Shown here: in pieces, positions 1 to 6,373 of the stretch | How the letters are laid out: the number at the start of each line of letters is the position of its first letter | Position numbering within the stretch: position 1 is the stretch's first letter | Origin: an uncultured Clostridia bacterium | GTDB lineage: Bacteria; Bacillota; Clostridia; Monoglobales; Monoglobaceae | Length of the DNA: 12,329 nt | Direction of reading: 5' to 3' | NCBI GenBank assembly: GCA_945878965.1 | Contig: CAMCUJ010000013.1 | Span: 1 to 12,329 of the forward strand | Program-made: the position numbers and the translations under genes | Notes under the pieces: model-generated | Database searches by the model: none | Seen by the model: only the letters and a program-made list of their open reading frames with translations | What the model was told of the DNA's origin: nothing

Positions 1-347
1 TGTCTATAATACGGAGCATATACCGTCGCTGTATCGTTATAGATGCCAAGCTCCATATTAAGTGCTCCGGTAAAGCTTTGGCGATATTTTTCATCATTAA
101 TATCCGCATTTAAATTTCCGCTCTTTCCCATATCAACTGTAGGACAGACAATAAATAAATCCGCCTGTTTATCCGCACCTTCATTGAAATATGCCCAGTT
201 TTCTTTATTGGAATAATCAATCGTTGTGATATATTCAAAAAATTCTTCGTTGGTATATGTTTTTTCAACAGCTGCCTTTGAACCGTTTTTAAGAATGTAT
301 TCCGATAATCCGTATTCTGTTCCGTTGTCTGCCCAATCATACGACAT
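1..347 (-). CDS. DUF3089-family protein, 5' part only (runs off the window edge)
   Basis: About 115 codons are visible, reading leftwards off the window. From residue 45 the sequence resembles the start of the DUF3089 family (predicted alpha/beta-hydrolase-like proteins of unknown activity). The cues are an NWAYF segment at 50-54, ADLFIVCPTVDMG at 62-74 and YAPYYR at 110-115. The catalytic part would lie outside the window. The first 44 residues contain no signal peptide or lipobox, although clostridial members that I recall are usually exported. The ATG at 345-347 is preceded directly in frame by TAA and TGA, and I see no ribosome binding site before it. The gene may therefore be N-terminally truncated or a decayed copy. 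It lies 35 bp downstream of the transferase gene on the same strand. Family assignment is from remembered motifs; intactness is doubtful. Confidence 0.6.
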   Translation of the reverse strand, partial: MSYDWADNGTEYGLSEYILKNGSKAAVEKTYTNEEFFEYITTIDYSNKENWAYFNEGADKQADLFIVCPTVDMGKSGNLNADINDEKYRQSFTGALNMELGIYNDTATVYAPYYR

Positions 348-374
348 TTATCAGGCGGTGACGCTAACGCTGAA

Positions 375-380
375 ATTATA
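375..380 (-). promoter_or_regulatory. Possible -10 box ahead of the DUF3089 fragment
   Basis: A perfect TATAAT on the minus strand lies 27 nt before the ATG at 347, overlapping the end of the phosphopantetheinyl transferase gene region. The matching -35 is poor (TTGCGA at 15 bp spacing is the best I see). It could be chance in AT-rich DNA. Confidence 0.25.
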
Positions 381-382
381 CG

Positions 383-1054
383 TTATAGTAATTTTTCGCA
401 AAACTTTGGAGTCTTGGGAAATTCCGATTCTTCACAGCAGCACGATATTATATAATCATCAAAAATATATTCCTTAAAATAATATTCATTTTCATTATAT
501 ATTCTGCTGCCGCATAATTTGCACTTGCACGGATCAACCGAAAATTCCTTAAACGGTATACTAAGTCCACGTCCAATGGCTTTAACAAAGCTCTCCTTAA
601 GTGTCCATATTTTAAAAAACTCTCTTTCTCTTTCACTTTTATTTTCATTTTCAATCCCGAAAATATACTTCTTTTCGGAATTTGAGAAAAACTTTTCGGC
701 AACGTTAAAATCAGGCGTTCTTAGCATCTCAACATCACACCCAACGCTGTATTTTGAAAAAGCACACACTGCTATATTGCCGCTATGAGATATATTAAAA
801 TGTATATTAGGGTAATCCTTAAAATACGGCTTTCCATATTCGCTTTGAGCATACCTTATATTCTTCTCATAAAGTCCAAGCTCTTTAAGTCCGTATCCAA
901 TCAGTAATCCTCCTCCAAGACTAAGTACTCTGTCAGACATTCTTTTAAAGCTAAGCACCTTTTTCTGTCTAAATTCAGAAAGAGTTTTTAATTTTTCCTC
1001 AAACAGATTTAAGTCATTAAGCGGTTTTGTATTCAGTATATAAATTTCCACCAT
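383..1054 (-). CDS. Sfp-type 4'-phosphopantetheinyl transferase
   Basis: This enzyme moves the phosphopantetheine arm of coenzyme A onto a conserved serine of carrier proteins, in the cytoplasm. At 223 aa it is the usual Sfp length. Family motifs are all present: GKPYF at 74-78, NISHSG at 87-92, GCDVE at 105-109 with the Mg-binding Asp107 and Glu109, and WTLKESFVKA at 150-159 with Glu154 and Lys158. The ATG at 1054 has an AAGGA ribosome site 8 nt upstream (1063-1067). It is transcribed divergently from the operon at 1387-4601, whose carrier protein is the obvious substrate. One oddity is a cysteine-rich C-terminal third: Cys176, 178 and 181, then Cys205-207 and Cys219, which could bind a metal. 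The family call is secure; the pairing with the neighbouring carrier is inferred from context. Confidence 0.93.
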   Translation of the reverse strand: MVEIYILNTKPLNDLNLFEEKLKTLSEFRQKKVLSFKRMSDRVLSLGGGLLIGYGLKELGLYEKNIRYAQSEYGKPYFKDYPNIHFNISHSGNIAVCAFSKYSVGCDVEMLRTPDFNVAEKFFSNSEKKYIFGIENENKSEREREFFKIWTLKESFVKAIGRGLSIPFKEFSVDPCKCKLCGSRIYNENEYYFKEYIFDDYIISCCCEESEFPKTPKFCEKLL

Positions 1055-1089
1055 ATTTTTATTCCTTTTTTATTCACTCGGATATTTTT

Positions 1090-1103
1090 ATAACTATAGT
1101 TAT
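1090..1103. promoter_or_regulatory. 14-bp perfect palindrome, candidate operator for the transferase gene
   Basis: ATAACTATAGTTAT is its own reverse complement. It starts within the -10 of the predicted transferase promoter and covers the expected transcription start, a classic repressor position. No regulator gene for it is evident in the window. The chance rate of such AT-rich palindromes is not negligible. Confidence 0.4.
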
Positions 1104-1130
1104 CATAGCATTTTTCTTGAGTATATGCAA
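1102..1130 (-). promoter_or_regulatory. Promoter of the phosphopantetheinyl transferase gene
   Basis: On the minus strand: -35 TTGCAT (1125-1130), 17-bp spacer, extended -10 TGC-TATGAT (1102-1110). The -35 is weak but the TG extension compensates. Expected transcription start is near 1095, about 40 nt before the ATG. Confidence 0.5.
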
Positions 1131-1180
1131 TATAAACATACAAACAATTAAAATATACATATTTCTATTATGGATAATTT

Positions 1181-1206
1181 TTCAATAAGGCGCAGAGCGC
1201 CGTTAT
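1181..1206 (+). repeat. Remnant copy (first hairpin only) of the dispersed three-hairpin repeat
   Basis: This 26-nt segment matches positions 7323-7347 of the full repeat except for one extra A. It includes the perfect hairpin GGCGC-AGA-GCGCC (1189-1201) and the following GTTATT. The second and third hairpins are absent, so it is either a truncated copy or an independent use of the first stem. Confidence 0.6.
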
Positions 1207-1238
1207 TATAATTTATTATCGAAATGAATTATATATTT

Positions 1239-1270
1239 TTTGTACAGATAAAATTAAATCTCTGTACAAA
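1239..1270. promoter_or_regulatory. 32-bp inverted repeat, candidate operator of the acyl-transfer operon
   Basis: TTTGTACAGA (1239-1248) and TCTGTACAAA (1261-1270) are exact reverse complements, 12 bp apart. Each arm contains the self-complementary TGTACA, and the two cores are 22 bp apart, about two helical turns. The right core overlaps the predicted -35, so a bound dimer of dimers would block RNA polymerase. A 10/10 match makes chance unlikely. The regulator is not recognisable in this window. Confidence 0.6.
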
Positions 1271-1291
1271 TCTATTAAAATATGTTGTAAT
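1263..1291 (+). promoter_or_regulatory. Predicted promoter of the condensation-ACP-ligase operon
   Basis: TGTACA (1263-1268, 4/6 to the consensus -35), 17-bp spacer, TGTAAT (1286-1291, 5/6 to the -10). The -35 coincides with the right arm of the inverted repeat. Predicted leader is about 90 nt. Confidence 0.45.
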
Positions 1292-1372
1292 GAAATTATG
1301 AAGAGCGTTATCCTGCCGCTTAAGCCGATTGATATCAAATGCTAATACACGGCAAATTATAACGCATTAAAC

Positions 1373-1378
1373 AGGAGG
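1373..1378 (+). promoter_or_regulatory. Ribosome binding site fixing a TTG start
   Basis: AGGAGG lies 8 nt before the TTG at 1387. No in-frame ATG lies near the N terminus at suitable spacing, and the GTG at 1380 is in another frame, so TTG is the start. Confidence 0.85.
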
Positions 1379-1386
1379 CGTGAAAA

Positions 1387-2772
1387 TTGGACATAAAGTA
1401 TTATCCGCTTGCACCGGCTCAAGCTACCCAGCATGAGCTTGCAAAAGAATTCGGAACATCACAGGTAATCAATATCTGTGTTTGTTCAACCCTCAAGACA
1501 AATATAAACTTCGGATTACTGAAACAGTGTATTCAAGAGGAATTCAGACGCAGTGAATGTCTGCGTATAAGATTTACCAAGCCTGACGAAAACGGTAATG
1601 TAATGCAGTATATTATTCCTCATGACCCACGTGATATTGAACTTTTTGACCTTAGCGGCCGATCTGAAGAAGATATCGAAAAGCAATTAAACGAGTGGTC
1701 ATTCAAGCCATTCTCTAAGCCGAATGCACCTATGGCTGACATAAAAATGATAAAGCTCCCCGATGGATATCAGGGAATATATGTTTCGATAGATCATCGT
1801 CTTATTGATTCAAGCGGAATTATTGTCATAATTAATGATATAATGGAGCTTTACTGCCATTATGTATTTCAGTCGCCGTATCCGCAGCCGCTCCCTCTTT
1901 ACACCGAAGCTCTTGAAAAGGATCTTGAAAAAGAGAAAAATCAGAAAAAGATTGAACGTGACAGTGCGTTCTGGGACGAGCTTCTTGCCTTAGGCGAGCC
2001 TTTGTATTCCGATGTTACAGGTAAGTGGAAGCTTGAGGATGACCGTAAAAAGCACAATAATCCAAAACAGAGGTATGTTTACAGAAACACCACGGACACA
2101 CGGGTGGACTTCGCTTCGTTCACTCTTGAGCCTGACCCTACATACAGACTGCTTGATTACTGTCTTAACAATAATGTTTCAATGACAAATCTGCTGCTTA
2201 TGGGGCTTAGAACATATCTGTCAAAGGCGAATGACGGTCAGACTGATATCAGCATTCGTAATTTTGTTTCAAGACGTTCGACAAAGCTTGAACGTTTCAG
2301 CGGCGGAAGCCGCACAGAATGGTATCCGTGCAGAACTGTTATTGAGCCTGATACAGAGTTTCTTGACGGAATATATATAATTCAAGAGCTTCAAAACAAG
2401 GTTTACCGTCACAGCAATTATGACCAGGCACGTCTTGCAAAAAAGTTTGCGGAAAAATTCGATCAGCCCGAGCATACAACCTATGAAGGTATACTTCTTA
2501 CATACCAGCCGCTTCCGGTACGTCTTCAGAACCCGAATCTTAAGGGAATACCGTACAAATCAAAGTGGCTCAGCAACGGTACTGCGGTTCAGAAGCTGTA
2601 TCTTACGGTTATGCATAATCCAAACGGCGGACTTGAATTTTTCTTTAAATACCAACAGGCAGAACTGTCATATCAAGATGTAGAAAGAGTTTACTACTAC
2701 TTAATGCGTATAATTTTTGCCGGGGTTGAACATCCCGAGCTTACTGTCGGTGAGATTATTGATAAAGTGTAA
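1387..2772 (+). CDS. Stand-alone condensation-domain acyltransferase
   Basis: This 461-aa protein is a single condensation domain of the chloramphenicol-acetyltransferase-like superfamily (PF00668 type), which forms amide or ester bonds from carrier-bound acyl groups. The catalytic HHxxxDG motif appears as IDHRLIDSSG at 135-144. The first His is Asp136, the catalytic second His is kept (His137), Asp141 is kept and Gly is replaced by Ser. The bridge-region motif is visible as RNFVSRRSTK at 291-300, followed by WYPCRT at 312-317. There is no fused adenylation, carrier or thioesterase domain. The protein is soluble, with no signal peptide. It opens an operon with a discrete carrier protein 39 bp downstream and an acyl ligase. 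It most likely transfers the carrier-bound acyl chain to a free amine. The acceptor cannot be read from the sequence. The family call is firm. Confidence 0.85.
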   Translation: MDIKYYPLAPAQATQHELAKEFGTSQVINICVCSTLKTNINFGLLKQCIQEEFRRSECLRIRFTKPDENGNVMQYIIPHDPRDIELFDLSGRSEEDIEKQLNEWSFKPFSKPNAPMADIKMIKLPDGYQGIYVSIDHRLIDSSGIIVIINDIMELYCHYVFQSPYPQPLPLYTEALEKDLEKEKNQKKIERDSAFWDELLALGEPLYSDVTGKWKLEDDRKKHNNPKQRYVYRNTTDTRVDFASFTLEPDPTYRLLDYCLNNNVSMTNLLLMGLRTYLSKANDGQTDISIRNFVSRRSTKLERFSGGSRTEWYPCRTVIEPDTEFLDGIYIIQELQNKVYRHSNYDQARLAKKFAEKFDQPEHTTYEGILLTYQPLPVRLQNPNLKGIPYKSKWLSNGTAVQKLYLTVMHNPNGGLEFFFKYQQAELSYQDVERVYYYLMRIIFAGVEHPELTVGEIIDKV

Positions 2773-2811
2773 AATTAATAAATTAATATAAAATTATTGG
2801 AGGAAATTAAA

Positions 2812-3039
2812 ATGTTTGATGAGCTTAAAGAAAAACTTAGCGAATATGTTGACACACCAATTGAAGAAATCACCGAAAATTCGAGATTTATAGAGGATTT
2901 AGGGCTCAATTCCTTTGAGTTTATGTCACTTCTCGGCTACCTTGAGGACGAATATGACATCGAAGTAGACGAAAACGAAATTCTTAATATCAAAACTGTT
3001 GGCGAAGCGGTTTCCTATATTGAAAGTCTTACGAAATAA
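2812..3039 (+). CDS. Discrete acyl carrier protein
   Basis: This 75-aa acidic protein has the four-helix carrier fold signature: DLGLNSFEFMSL at 29-40, with Ser34 as the phosphopantetheine attachment site. Asn33 replaces the usual Asp before the serine. The ATG at 2812 follows GGAGG (2799-2803) at 8 nt; an upstream in-frame TTG at 2797 overlaps that ribosome site and is rejected as the start. It sits between the condensation enzyme and the acyl ligase, all in one direction with short gaps. It is thus probably dedicated to this pathway rather than being the housekeeping fatty acid carrier. The divergent Sfp-type transferase would activate it. Confidence 0.92.
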   Translation: MFDELKEKLSEYVDTPIEEITENSRFIEDLGLNSFEFMSLLGYLEDEYDIEVDENEILNIKTVGEAVSYIESLTK

Positions 3040-3080
3040 AATACGGCACAAAACAGATATTGCCTTAGGAGGATAAAACA

Positions 3081-4601
3081 ATGCCTTTTAATACAATTAA
3101 AGATATAATTTCATACAGTGCAGAAAAATATAATGATATGACAGCATTTAAATATACAGACGGAAAAGAGATAATTGAAAAGAAATACTCAGATGTAAAA
3201 AAAGACAGTGAAACTATAAGCTGTATTTTAAATCGTATGAATCTTGTGGGAAAACACATTGCTCTAATCGGAAAAAGTTCATATCCATGGATAATAAGCT
3301 ATTTCGGTATAGTAAACTCAGGCAGCGTGGCGGTTCCGCTTGACGCTTCACTTCCGGCAAGCGATCTGTATGATTTGCTGAACCGTTCGGACAGCTCGGC
3401 AGTGTTTTATGATAAGACCCAGAAAGCAGTTGCAGAGGGAATCCGTGACAACTGCCCTGCCATCACTCATATATTCTGCTTGCAGGAAGAAGAATCGGCA
3501 GATGATAAATACTTATATAGTTTGCCAAAGCTTATACAGGAATTCAGCGGCAACACCTATGAAACGGAAATTGACCCTGATAAAATGTGTACATTAATGT
3601 TTACATCCGGAACTACCGGAAAGAGCAAGGGTGTAATGCTTAGCAACCGAAACCTTGCCTCAAATGTTGAAGCGTGCGTAGTGCAGATTGAACCGGGAAC
3701 TGTGTCACTGTCAGTTCTTCCGATACATCATGCTTACTGTCTTACATCAGATATACTAAAAAGTCTGTCGCTTGGAAGCTGTGTATGTATCAATGACTCG
3801 ATGCTTCACTTTTCAAAGAACCTAAATAAGTTTAAGCCAAAAGTAATTCTTCTTGTTCCGCTGATAATAGAAACAATTTATCATCAGCTAAGAGATACAA
3901 AGGCGGATATACCAAAGGAAATGATAGCAAAGGCCGCCTTTGGCGAAAACCTTGAAATAATATTCAGCGGCGGTGCATACCTAAATCCGGATTTGGTTGA
4001 CTTTTTTGCAGAGTATGGCATCAGTATACTGCAAGGCTACGGAATGACAGAATGTTCTCCTGTTATCAGCAGTAACAATCAGATTGACTGCAAAAACGGT
4101 TCAATCGGAAAACCTCTTAAAAACTGTAGTATAAAGTTTGTAGACGAAGAAATATGCGTTAAAGGCTCAAGCGTAATGATGGGTTACTACAAAATGCCTG
4201 ATGAAACCGCCGAAGCACTTGACGAGGATGGTTGGCTTCATACCGGTGATTTGGGCTATATGGATGATGATGGCTACCTATATATAACAGGTCGCAAAAA
4301 GAACCTTATTATCCTTTCAAACGGCGAGAATATCTCTCCGGAGGAGCTTGAAAACGCACTCGGAAAGAATGATCTTGTTATGGAGGTTTTAGTTCGTGAA
4401 AACGGTCAGACAATAGAAGCAGAGATATTCCCTGATTTGGAATATGCCGAAAAGCATAATATAAATGATATCAATGCAGAGCTTCAAAAGATAATTGATG
4501 ATTTTAACAAAAATATGCCTCTCTATAAACGCATAACATCATTTAAGACCCGCGATACAGAATTTGAGAAGAATACAACCAAAAAGATAAAACGATTTTA
4601 A
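3081..4601 (+). CDS. AMP-forming acyl-CoA/acyl-ACP ligase
   Basis: This is a 506-aa member of the ANL adenylating superfamily that activates a carboxylic acid with ATP to an acyl-adenylate and then passes it to a thiol. Core motifs are intact: the P-loop FTSGTTGKSKG at 174-184, LPIHHAY at 213-219, GYGMTECSP at 319-327, TGD with Asp390 at 388-390, GRKKN with Arg405 at 404-408, and the C-terminal catalytic lysine in TKKIKR, probably Lys502. The motif spectrum fits long-chain fatty acid ligases better than amino-acid-activating domains. Because a discrete carrier protein lies 41 bp upstream, it probably charges that carrier directly, as fatty acyl-ACP ligases do, but CoA cannot be excluded. The start ATG has AGGAGG (3067-3072) at 8 nt. 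It is the last gene before a strong hairpin. Confidence 0.9.
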   Translation: MPFNTIKDIISYSAEKYNDMTAFKYTDGKEIIEKKYSDVKKDSETISCILNRMNLVGKHIALIGKSSYPWIISYFGIVNSGSVAVPLDASLPASDLYDLLNRSDSSAVFYDKTQKAVAEGIRDNCPAITHIFCLQEEESADDKYLYSLPKLIQEFSGNTYETEIDPDKMCTLMFTSGTTGKSKGVMLSNRNLASNVEACVVQIEPGTVSLSVLPIHHAYCLTSDILKSLSLGSCVCINDSMLHFSKNLNKFKPKVILLVPLIIETIYHQLRDTKADIPKEMIAKAAFGENLEIIFSGGAYLNPDLVDFFAEYGISILQGYGMTECSPVISSNNQIDCKNGSIGKPLKNCSIKFVDEEICVKGSSVMMGYYKMPDETAEALDEDGWLHTGDLGYMDDDGYLYITGRKKNLIILSNGENISPEELENALGKNDLVMEVLVRENGQTIEAEIFPDLEYAEKHNINDINAELQKIIDDFNKNMPLYKRITSFKTRDTEFEKNTTKKIKRF

Positions 4602-4632
4602 ATAGCAGATAACTCTAATTAATCACATCACT

Positions 4633-4670
4633 TGACCGCTGACAAAGAAAAAGTCAGCGGTCATATTTTA
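4633..4670 (+). terminator. Terminator of the condensation-ACP-ligase operon
   Basis: The perfect 11-bp stem TGACCGCTGAC (4633-4643) / GTCAGCGGTCA (4653-4663) with a 9-nt loop is followed by TATTTTA. It begins about 30 nt after the ligase stop codon. Confidence 0.8.
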
Positions 4671-4691
4671 GCGCTGAAAATTCAAACATAA

Positions 4692-4783
4692 AAACTGCCC
4701 GCTTAATTCTGAACCGCCCGCCAAATCGTTAGACCAAAAATCTAACGATTTTGGTGGCACATCAAGCTTCAAGTGAGCAGTTT
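4692..4783 (-). terminator. Large bipartite hairpin with end repeats, likely terminator for the secreted-protein gene
   Basis: An inner 13-bp stem, CCAAATCGTTAGA (4721-4733) with TCTAACGATTTTGG (4741-4754, one bulge), sits inside imperfect outer arms ending in AAACTGC (4692-4698) and GCAGTTT (4777-4783). Read on the minus strand, the structure ends in GCGGGCAG followed by TTTTTATGTTT, as an intrinsic terminator would. The end repeats also resemble those of a miniature transposable element; I see no target duplication that I can defend. Confidence 0.5.
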
Positions 4784-4826
4784 ATTATTTTATATTTTAT
4801 ATTTAATCTTTAATCTTTAAACATTC

Positions 4827-4921
4827 GTTATTCAACATTCTCAGTAGGAGATTATTCTCCCACCGAGAAAATTAAGTGGAACCCGCCGCTAAGATGCGGG
4901 GGACATCTTGATTTAGTTATA
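4827..4921 (+). repeat. Copy B of the three-hairpin repeat, lacking the first hairpin
   Basis: It starts at GTTATTCAAC and keeps hairpin 2 (CTCAGTAGGAG at 4840-4850 / CTCCCACCGAG at 4857-4867, two A-C mismatches) and hairpin 3 (outer arms near 4869-4876 and 4907-4914, inner CCCGC/GCGGG). It ends in TTAGTTATA. That last motif contains the stop codon of the minus-strand gene at 4917-4919, so the element abuts or trims the C terminus of that gene. Confidence 0.75.
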
Positions 4922-6356
4922 AACCCGGTTCTATTTTAACTTTTTCCACATCATCATCAATATTTAGAATTGTGATTTTATTGTTTTTGTCAACATATAC
5001 ATCTACAATAAACGCTTTTTCTGCATCATTTACACTCTTGCCTGCCTGAATATATGCAAGCTCAAGCGATGCATTACCCGGCTTTAAGCCTTTAACTGTA
5101 TATTTATATGTTCCGCCTACTCCGACTAAGCCTTCTGTATTGTCTTTCTGAACATATTCTTCCGATATATTAAGTCGTTCGTTATCAGCACCTATGATTT
5201 CCCATTTATAACCTGTGGTAGGATTACCTTCAAGCTCGAATTTATATTCATCAAGCTTTGCGTTTTTCAAATCAATACGGAATGTGTTTTCATTATATGG
5301 AATTTCAACACTTGGAGTACCGAAAGCATAAGGAGCAACCGAATATACGTCAAAATAGAGTACTAAAGAATCATCTGTAATATAATATCTTACATTCTTA
5401 GTTTCACTTCCGATAAGCTCTGCCCACTCAGCATTAAACTCCTCACCGGCAGCCTCTTCAAAATACTTCACAAATACATCATAAACCATCACATATATTT
5501 CATCGTCAAGCGAACCGTTCAATATATCGTCAAGCTTAAGCTCAGTTCCGGAAGTCAAGTTAAAGTTTCTTGACTCTTTAATGGATGTGCCGTGAGCTCC
5601 GCCCGTATAATAGTATTTATGATTTGTTATTGAAAGTATTCCCATTCTGTCAGTATTCACCGTATATGTAAGCGAATTTTCATAAGGAAGAAAATCTTCC
5701 GCACCCATCTGCTCATAAAGCATTTGTGCTTCTTCTTTGTCAGCTTCTGCTTGCTTCAAAAAGCTTTCGGCATTCGCCTTATATTCTGCATTAATTTGAT
5801 CAATAAACTTGCTCTGCTCTCTGTTTTCTATAACAGGATATGAATATGCAACATTTACAAGCGTTACACCATCATTGTTTTTAATATCCTTATTAACTGT
5901 AACAGATGTAATTTTATGAGCACCGCTCTTAGGATACAATCCAACAGTATTTATATCGTCATACCAGATAACCTCTGTATCAAATGCTTCAGACACTGCA
6001 CGAAGAGGAACAAGAGTTCTGTCATTTACAATTTTTGCAGGCACATCAAGAGTAATTTCCTTTGCGCCAAAATACATCTTATTCTCTCCTATTGTAATCA
6101 TAAGATTGTCATCGCCTCTGTAAGCCGAAACGGTTTGGATTCCGTCTTTTGAATAATAGCTTACACTGCAGCCGAGTGCTTCAAAAATCGCACGGAACGG
6201 AACCAATGTTCTGCCGTTTTCAATAATCGGCTCTACATCAAACTGCATTTCTGCACCATTCATATTTACGGTTACTTTATCAGTGTCAGCAGCAAGAACC
6301 GTTATACTGCTTAATAGCATTACTAAAGTTAAAACTATACTTATTATTTTTTTCAT
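4917..6356 (-). CDS. Secreted protein: stalk domain, DUF4163/DUF3298-like module and chagasin-like domain
   Basis: This is a 479-aa exported protein. Residues 1-23 form a signal peptide (MKK start, hydrophobic core, VLA-A cleavage near 22-23). Residues 27-142 are a copper-amine-oxidase N-terminal-like domain with twin repeats NGRTLVPFRA (47-56) and NDRTLVPLRA (111-120), a non-catalytic surface module common in Clostridia. Residues 148-364 resemble the DUF4163 plus DUF3298 pair of RsiV- and PdaC-type proteins (GGAHGT at 252-257). Residues 370-455 resemble the chagasin/I42 cysteine-protease inhibitor fold, with NPTTGYKW (378-385) and GVGG (412-415), but the third loop (RPW type) is missing. The ATG has AAGGAGG (6367-6373) 10 nt upstream. 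Likely at or outside the cell surface. The domain calls are from motif memory; the overall role is unknown. Confidence 0.75.
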   Translation of the reverse strand: MKKIISIVLTLVMLLSSITVLAADTDKVTVNMNGAEMQFDVEPIIENGRTLVPFRAIFEALGCSVSYYSKDGIQTVSAYRGDDNLMITIGENKMYFGAKEITLDVPAKIVNDRTLVPLRAVSEAFDTEVIWYDDINTVGLYPKSGAHKITSVTVNKDIKNNDGVTLVNVAYSYPVIENREQSKFIDQINAEYKANAESFLKQAEADKEEAQMLYEQMGAEDFLPYENSLTYTVNTDRMGILSITNHKYYYTGGAHGTSIKESRNFNLTSGTELKLDDILNGSLDDEIYVMVYDVFVKYFEEAAGEEFNAEWAELIGSETKNVRYYITDDSLVLYFDVYSVAPYAFGTPSVEIPYNENTFRIDLKNAKLDEYKFELEGNPTTGYKWEIIGADNERLNISEEYVQKDNTEGLVGVGGTYKYTVKGLKPGNASLELAYIQAGKSVNDAEKAFIVDVYVDKNNKITILNIDDDVEKVKIEPGL

Positions 6357-6373
6357 TATACTTATACCTCCTT

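Larger units (their letters stand above)
1055..1386. other. Divergent intergenic region between transferase and acyl-transfer operon
   Basis: This 332-bp AT-rich stretch has no credible gene. From left to right it holds the transferase ribosome site, a 14-bp palindrome at the transferase start of transcription, the transferase promoter, a 26-nt remnant of the dispersed hairpin repeat (1181-1206), a 32-bp inverted repeat overlapping the operon -35, the operon -10 and the AGGAGG before the TTG start. The listed sites are annotated separately. The roughly 80 bp between the -10 and the ribosome site (1292-1372) form a leader in which I recognise no riboswitch. Confidence 0.7.
4602..4916. other. 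Convergent intergenic region rich in hairpins
   Basis: This 315-bp stretch lies between the ligase gene (plus) and the secreted-protein gene (minus). It contains no gene. It holds, in order, the operon terminator hairpin (4633-4663), a large imperfect inverted repeat (4692-4783), an AT-only run (4784-4825) and a truncated copy of the three-hairpin repeat (4827-4921). Confidence 0.75.

Noticed and set aside
1387..4601. A classical non-ribosomal peptide synthetase
   Set aside because: There is only one condensation domain, the carrier and ligase are separate proteins, and the ligase motifs fit fatty-acid-type ligases better than amino-acid adenylation domains.
4917..6356. A copper amine oxidase enzyme
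   Set aside because: Only the short N-terminal-like repeats are present; the catalytic domain with the topaquinone tyrosine is absent. The nearness to copper genes is probably coincidental.
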